Source: Dehalococcoidia bacterium CG2_30_46_9
Lineage (GTDB): Bacteria > Chloroflexota > Dehalococcoidia > GIF9 > AB-539-J10
Assembly (NCBI GenBank): GCA_001873005.1
Contig: MNYE01000071.1
Span: 1-13,731 of the forward strand
DNA length: 13,731 nucleotides
Reading direction: 5' to 3'
The position numbers and the translations under genes are program-made. The notes below the pieces were generated by a model. The model was not told the origin of the DNA. It was given only the letters and a program-made list of their open reading frames with translations, and searched no databases. Below are positions 11,836 to 13,731 of the stretch, piece after piece (positions within the stretch are counted from its first letter, which is position 1; each line of letters opens with the position of its first letter).

Positions 11836-13692
11836 TTGATATATCTCGGTTTAGCTTTACATAATCATCAGCCTGTAGGCAATTTCCCCTGGGTTTTCCA
11901 GCAGGCTTACCTTCAGGCTTATTTGCCTATGTTAGAGGCACTGGAGAAGCACCCTGCGATAAGAGTTTCACTTCACTATTCCGGTTCACTTCTGGATTGG
12001 CTGGAGCAAAACCATCCTGACTTCTTGTCTCGAGTAGCTCGATTGGTGGGAAGAGAGCAGGTGGAAATTATGACTGGTGGCTATTACGAGCCTATCCTGC
12101 CCATTATCCCTGATGAGGACAAGCTAGGGCAGATTGCCAGGATGACCCAGACTTGTAGGCGGCTTTTTGGCTCCAAGCCTGCCGGGTTATGGCTGGCAGA
12201 ACGGGTGTGGGAGCCAGGTTTGCCGAAAATCCTGGCAGAGGCTGGCATAGAATGGACAGTGGTAGACGACACTCACTTTAAACTAGTTGGGCTGGAAGAT
12301 AAGGACCTCTTTGGTTACTACCTTACTGAAGAGCAGGGCTACCCGGTGAAGGTATTTGCCACGAGCAAGTATCTGCGTTATTCCATTCCCTGGCGCAGTG
12401 TAACTGAAGTTATGGAATATCTTCGCCAACAAGCTACCAACGAGGTCCTAGGTTCAAGGTCCAAAGTCAAGGCATCGGACATAGGACCCAGGACATCGGA
12501 CATAGGACCACCGATAGCCGTTATGGGTGATGATGGTGAGAAGTTTGGCATTTGGCCCGAGACCTACAAACATTGCTGGGAAAAGGAGGCAAGGGACAAA
12601 GAAAAAGGTGGCCCACCCCTTAACACCCCTTATTTGGCAAGGGACAATCAGAAAGGAGGCCCTCCCCCCAACTCCCCTTATCTGGCGAGGGGCGGCTGGA
12701 TAGAGGAATTCTTCAGTTCTCTGGAGGAGAATCAGGAATGGCTGGTTACCATTCCTCTGGGCGAGTATGCTCGTCAGTTTCCTCCTCTGGGCAGGATATA
12801 CCTTCCCTGTGCCTCTTATGACGAGATGCTGGAATGGGCACTACCGGCAACTAAATCGGCACAATTCGTCAACATCAAACACGAGCTGGAAAAGGAACTA
12901 GAAGATGCAGTGCAATTTATGCGTGGGGGGTACTGGCGGCACTTTCTCGTAAAGTATCCCGAGAGCAATCAATTACACAAGAAAATGCTTCAAGTCCATA
13001 GAAAGGTATATCAGGCTAAGACGAGGACAAACACTGATTGCGGTTTAGAGGACTTATGGCGAGGGCAGTGCAACTGTCCTTACTGGCACGGAGTATTTGG
13101 TGGACTATATCTTGCCGATATACGTGCTGCTACCTATCATCACCTTATACAGGCAGAAAATAAAGCTGATGCCGTAATCCATCCCGAGCAACCCTGGCTG
13201 AAATGTGAGGAGATAGATTTTGATATGGATGGTAGAGAAGAAATAGTAGTTAATGGGAATCTCTTATCTCTCTACCTGAGCCCCCAGCAAGGGGGGAGCT
13301 TGATTGAATGGGATTTACGGCGGGCTGCGTATAATTTGCTCAGCACTGTAGCCAGACGACCTGAGGCATATCATCAAAATGCAAACATCAAAAATCAAAT
13401 ATCAAAAAACAAAAATGAAAAATTAGTCACCAGCATCCACGATAAGATACGTGTTAAGGATGACAGCGTTTTGCGCCCTGAATCAAGTTCAGGGTATGAC
13501 TTTTATCCCCGCTATAGCCTCATTGACCATTTCCTTTCCCACGATGTCACCCTGGAGCAATTTGCCTCTTGTTCTTATAAAGAATCAGGCAATTTCGCCA
13601 ATCAGCCTTACCAAGCAAAAATCAAAATGCAAAAATCAAAATGCAAAAATCAAAATGCAAAAATCAAAATGCAAAAATCAAAGTTATCCTGA
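11836..13692 (+). CDS. GH57 alpha-amylase/4-alpha-glucanotransferase, frame-broken near the 3' end
   Basis: The product resembles the roughly 650-aa GH57 amylase/4-alpha-glucanotransferase group. Motif 1 is LHNHQPVGNF (8-17), motif 2 GGYYEPILPIIPDE (81-94), motif 3 GLWLAERVWEP (117-127, nucleophile E122), motif 4 VMGDDGEKFGIWPE (229-242, acidic residue in DDGEKFG) and motif 5 YWHGVFGGLYLADIR (416-430). A C-terminal beta domain starts near 450. It would cut and transfer maltodextrin chains in glycogen turnover. The start is TTG at 11836, right after an in-frame TAG and the family A arm; IYLGLALHNHQP fits the family N-terminus, but no ribosome site is seen. Repeats are inserted at residues 204-225 (E), about 251-285 (G), about 514-530 (A) and about 547-553 (C), all in frame. 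A 14-bp tandem array (13615-13682) then shifts the frame, giving a stop at 13690-13692; the native continuation is in another frame. Confidence 0.88.
   Translation: MIYLGLALHNHQPVGNFPWVFQQAYLQAYLPMLEALEKHPAIRVSLHYSGSLLDWLEQNHPDFLSRVARLVGREQVEIMTGGYYEPILPIIPDEDKLGQIARMTQTCRRLFGSKPAGLWLAERVWEPGLPKILAEAGIEWTVVDDTHFKLVGLEDKDLFGYYLTEEQGYPVKVFATSKYLRYSIPWRSVTEVMEYLRQQATNEVLGSRSKVKASDIGPRTSDIGPPIAVMGDDGEKFGIWPETYKHCWEKEARDKEKGGPPLNTPYLARDNQKGGPPPNSPYLARGGWIEEFFSSLEENQEWLVTIPLGEYARQFPPLGRIYLPCASYDEMLEWALPATKSAQFVNIKHELEKELEDAVQFMRGGYWRHFLVKYPESNQLHKKMLQVHRKVYQAKTRTNTDCGLEDLWRGQCNCPYWHGVFGGLYLADIRAATYHHLIQAENKADAVIHPEQPWLKCEEIDFDMDGREEIVVNGNLLSLYLSPQQGGSLIEWDLRRAAYNLLSTVARRPEAYHQNANIKNQISKNKNEKLVTSIHDKIRVKDDSVLRPESSSGYDFYPRYSLIDHFLSHDVTLEQFASCSYKESGNFANQPYQAKIKMQKSKCKNQNAKIKMQKSKLS
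12444..12509. repeat. Family E element inserted in the second GH57 gene
   Basis: This 66-bp segment is bounded by GGTCCTA and TAGGACC, with the unit CATCGGACATAGGACC present twice. It is inserted just before catalytic motif 4 and translated with RSKVK and two SDIGP words, the same frame as in glgA. Confidence 0.8.
12589..12695. repeat. Two tandem family G units inserted in the second GH57 gene
   Basis: GGCAAGGGACAA words border two units containing GGTGGCCCACCCC...CTTATTTGGCAAGGG and GGAGGCCCTCCCC...CTTATCTGGCGAGGG. They encode two copies of a KGGPPxNxPYLAR peptide between HCWEK and GWIEEFFSSLEEN, where relatives have only a short loop. A third copy is at 517-560. Confidence 0.7.
13374..13424. 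repeat. Family A AT-rich insertion in the second GH57 gene
   Basis: Low-complexity sequence of the AAAATCAAATATCAAA type is translated as NANIKNQISKNKNEKL in the C-terminal domain, after EAYHQ. It is read in frame. Confidence 0.55.
13476..13494. repeat. Family C hairpin inserted in the second GH57 gene
   Basis: CCCTGAA-TCAAG-TTCAGGG is a 7-bp-arm hairpin, translated in frame as RPESSSG between VKDDSVL and YDFYPRYSLIDHFL. Confidence 0.6.
13615..13682. repeat. 14-bp tandem repeat array in a coding region
   Basis: Four perfect copies of GCAAAAATCAAAAT (13615, 13629, 13643, 13657) are followed by 12 nt of a fifth (13671-13682). The frame enters as AKIK and leaves shifted because four added units (56 bp) are not a multiple of three. 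Confidence 0.9.
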
Positions 13693-13731
13693 AGCGCAGC
13701 GACAAACTCCACTGTGGTGATAGCTGGTTGC
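13683..13731 (+). pseudogene. Out-of-frame continuation of the second GH57 gene (partial)
   Basis: In the frame that begins at 13671, the sequence reads AKIKVILKRSDKLHCGDSWL with no stop to the window end. It fits naturally after FANQPYQ as the next beta strands of the GH57 C-terminal domain, and is what the gene would encode if only the partial fifth unit, or one or four full units, were present before it. In the assembled frame translation stops at 13692 instead. Confidence 0.65.

Noticed and set aside
13615..13682. CRISPR array from regularly spaced repeats
   Set aside because: Units are 14 bp and directly adjacent with no spacers, and lie within a coding frame; this is a simple tandem repeat.

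Overview
The window looks like chromosomal DNA of an uncultured bacterium. A Chloroflexota lineage near the Dehalococcoidia is my best guess, from the style of the glycogen genes, the HicBA pair and the dense load of short repeats; this is a judgement from memory, not a search. Base composition is moderate and most genes face one direction.

Layout. The left end (1-2125) is on the minus strand: a hicB-hicA toxin-antitoxin pair (hicA runs off the window), a truncated family 2 glycosyltransferase (only its N-terminus survives), and a Wzx-like polysaccharide flippase that overlaps it. Positions 2126-2476 hold repeats and the likely promoter of the rightward operon. From 2477 to the end lies a plus-strand storage-glucan cluster: GH57 protein, glycogen phosphorylase (glgP), branching enzyme (glgB), a small DUF5752-like protein, ADP-glucose pyrophosphorylase (glgC), glycogen synthase (glgA), a four-helix-bundle protein, and a second GH57 amylase/4-alpha-glucanotransferase. 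GlgC would make ADP-glucose, GlgA polymerises it, GlgB branches it, and GlgP and the GH57 enzymes mobilise or remodel it.

The striking feature is repeat colonisation. I see seven families of short palindromic or low-complexity repeats, labelled A-G here: A, AT-rich (AAAATCAAAATGC type); B, a double hairpin beginning TAGTGCGAGG; C, CTGAA-loop-TTCAG hairpins; D, GTCATTGCGAG elements; E, GGTCCTA...TAGGACC elements; F, AGTC/GACT-rich promoter-bearing elements; G, GGAGGCCCTCC...CTTATTTGGCAAGGG elements. They sit between genes, where they supply the stop codons of three genes, and also inside glgP, glgB, glgA and the second GH57 gene. Those internal copies keep the reading frame and so add foreign peptide segments. 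Family E is inserted in two unrelated enzymes in the same frame and encodes the same peptide, as Rickettsia palindromic elements do.

Two genes look damaged. GlgC lacks about 45 residues including the GGxGTRL nucleotide-binding loop, as a clean in-frame deletion. The second GH57 gene is thrown out of frame near its 3' end by a 14-bp tandem array whose copy number would decide whether the full protein is made. Either real decay, phase variation or assembly error could explain these; each is testable.
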